From: Blastocladiella emersonii ATCC 22665
Taxonomy: Eukaryota > Blastocladiomycota > Blastocladiomycetes > Blastocladiales > Blastocladiaceae
Assembly (NCBI GenBank): GCA_025594325.1
Contig: JANHCV010000002.1
Location: 1,674,001-1,738,000, forward strand
Length of the DNA: 64,000 nt
Reading direction: 5' to 3'
This document shows, one piece after another, positions 62,318 through 64,000 of this stretch (position 1 is its first letter; each line of letters starts with the position of its first letter). The notes under the pieces were generated by a model that was not told the origin of the DNA, searched no databases, and worked only from the letters and a program-made list of their open reading frames with translations. A program made the translations under genes and the position numbers.

Positions 62318-64000
62318 ATGAATCGATCGTACACGCCGCCGCGGCAGTGGCAGCTGAAATGCCCCAAGGAGCTCGAGGAGGACCTGCACGCCGCGCTGCA
62401 GCTCCGGCTGTTCATCGTGCAGGAGTTTGGGCCCCTCAAGTTTGCCGTCCGCGACGGCGAGGGACAGGTGTTCCACGTCGTCCTCGGGTCCGTCAATGGA
62501 TGACCGCATCGTCAGGCGAGTGAGTAGTTGACGTCTTGCTGCCTGGTTAGCACGCAGCACCAGTGTTCGTGCATCACGGAGGCCAGTAAAGAGGCCTCAT
62601 GTAAGTTGCTCTGCCGCCACATCATCTGGTCGCTGCATCGGCGGCTTCGGATCGCCGAGTCCTCGCCGCTGCTGTACCAGAGCGGGCTCGCCGAGCACGA
62701 GCTGTCGCGATTGACCGTTCCCTCGGGCGGTGTCGTGAGGTAAGCTAACTGCCTCGAGCGGCTTCATTCTTTGACTGACCGAGTGCTATCCCGGACGTAG
62801 GAAGGGCAAGGCGAGAGCTACCTCGGCCTCGAAGAGCAAGTCGAGTTCGGTGCAGCAAAAGCCCATCACCGAGGACGATGTGTGGTACGGCCGACTAAAG
62901 AGTCGTCTCGCGCAGTGGCATCTTGACTCACGCAGGGCTTGCCGAGTGTAGCCCGATCTGCCAGGAGACGTTCGTGAGCAGCACCACGCCCGTATGCTAC
63001 TGCCGCGGGAGCTGCGGCAACAACGTCCACGTCCCGTGCATGAAGCTCGTCGCCGAGCACCAGGTCAAGGCCATGGGCCGCGAAACGGTCGCTTGTCCGG
63101 TACGGCTGTCGATTCTGTCGTTGGTGGCACCAACAATTGAGCTCGCTTTGTTCGTCCGTGTAGTTGTGCCGCGCCGACTTCGGTCCCATCGAGGAGCTCG
63201 AGCAGCTCGACAAGGACTGGGAGCGCGAGCGCCGCGCGCAGACCATGAACAAGCGCACCAGCAAGACCGTCGCCCGGCTGCACGTCGGCGTCTACTGCCG
63301 CGGGTGCAGCTCGGCTGTCCGCGGCCGCTGCTATCGATGCACTGAGTGTGAGGTACATCTCTGTCTTGCTGTTGAACCATGCCACAACTGACCAACGTCA
63401 ACATGGTAGTCGTACGCGCTGTGCTCTGGGTGCTTTGACGATGGTCTCCACCGCGAGCATCCGTTCCAGTTCAAGGACGACCCCAAGGCGCCGTTCTGGG
63501 CCGTCGCTACGCGATGTACGTTTTCGAAGTCGGCCACGCGTTGCCTCGCACCGCTCACTCTCCGCACTGCGGCATTTTAGATCTCAAACCCGAGTTGTCC
63601 GAGTCCGAAGCCGCGGCGCTGCAGGTGCGTCGATCCTCATTCGTGGTCGGTGGTCGATGGTTGAGGCACTAACCACTCTTCCGTATAGTCTCGAGACCTC
63701 ACGGACGCCGACTACCAGGTGCTCACGAGCCTCGACCAGCCCAAGTCGATCCAGGGCTACCCGCGCCTGCACGCCGTGAACACGCTCCCGCTCATTCAGA
63801 TCCCGCGCTCCATGGGTCCTGCCGCCGACGGTTCCGACAGCAACACGAGCCAATGCCACGTCTGCCTAGCTGATCTCGTGGCCGGCGAGACGGTTCGCCG
63901 ACTGCCCTGCTCGCACTCTCGCTTCCACCACGACTGCGTCGACCGCTGGCTCATCCAGAACTCGACCCGCTGCCCCGAGTGTTCCGAGCACGTCCTCATC
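62318..64000 (+). CDS. ZSWIM2-like E3 ubiquitin ligase (SWIM, RING, ZZ, RING), 3' end beyond window
   Basis: At least eight exons: 62318-62487, 62551-62739, 62801-62884, 62952-63099, 63164-63352, 63410-63515, 63581-63624 and 63689 onward. The protein begins with the ZSWIM2-type N-terminus ([15 protein letters not shown]), a SWIM zinc finger (CSC plus CRH), a first RING ([34 protein letters not shown]), a ZZ finger ([36 protein letters not shown]) and a second RING ([32 protein letters not shown]) reaching the edge. This domain order is specific to ZSWIM2 (MEX), linked to spermatogenesis in animals. The first donor (GTCCG) is non-typical and its exact position is less sure. Confidence 0.83.

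Overview
The window is GC-rich nuclear DNA of a flagellated eukaryote. Genes carry short spliceosomal introns of about 55-80 nt, and most donors read GTACG. Cilium-linked genes (DRC8/EFCAB2 and ZSWIM2 homologues) point to a swimming stage. ENA-type and Nha1/Sod2-type sodium exporters, an ethylene-receptor-like hybrid histidine kinase, a PAS-guanylate cyclase and a cyclic-nucleotide-gated channel together fit an early-diverging zoosporic fungus (Blastocladiomycota or Chytridiomycota) better than an animal or plant. That placement is inference; other GC-rich flagellated protists are possible.

Region 1 (1 to about 14640) is the right part of an endogenous Polinton-like virus. It carries a fibre gene (cut by the left edge), small ORFs, a large structural gene, an A32-type packaging ATPase, a double jelly-roll major capsid gene, a small virion-type ORF, a probable penton gene and a 33-aa membrane protein. 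Several genes share a T-rich plus TTTAAA/TTAAAC signal just before the start codon. The element is decaying: two genes each have one in-frame TGA, the ATPase has a +1 frameshift, and the penton gene is split by a Ty3/gypsy chromovirus (6850-12140). The two 174-bp LTRs differ at one base and are flanked by a TACTC target duplication. The right flank is non-coding and rich in tandem repeats and palindromes. It abuts an LRR gene fragment exactly at a perfect palindrome.

Region 2 (14641-25002) is a same-strand array of two families: F-box-like/LRR proteins (one intact, one frameshifted, one fragment) and signal peptide - TM - SPRY proteins (two intact, one interrupted, one fragment).

Region 3 (25133-64000) holds ordinary, mostly single-copy host genes: DRC8, an ATP-dependent DNA ligase, a secreted subtilase, a GT31 glycosyltransferase, a four-TM protein, a divergent pair of sodium exporters (ENA ATPase and Nha1/Sod2 antiporter), a PAS-guanylate cyclase, L-2-hydroxyglutarate dehydrogenase, KRI1, the ethylene-receptor-like hybrid kinase, an F-box/LRR protein, the ATP11/ATPAF1 F1-assembly factor, a CNBD channel, a HAD-HAM1 fusion, and a ZSWIM2-like E3 ligase cut by the right edge. 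The cyclase and channel could form a cGMP signalling route. Exon boundaries were assigned by eye from reading frame, GT-AG and family conservation.
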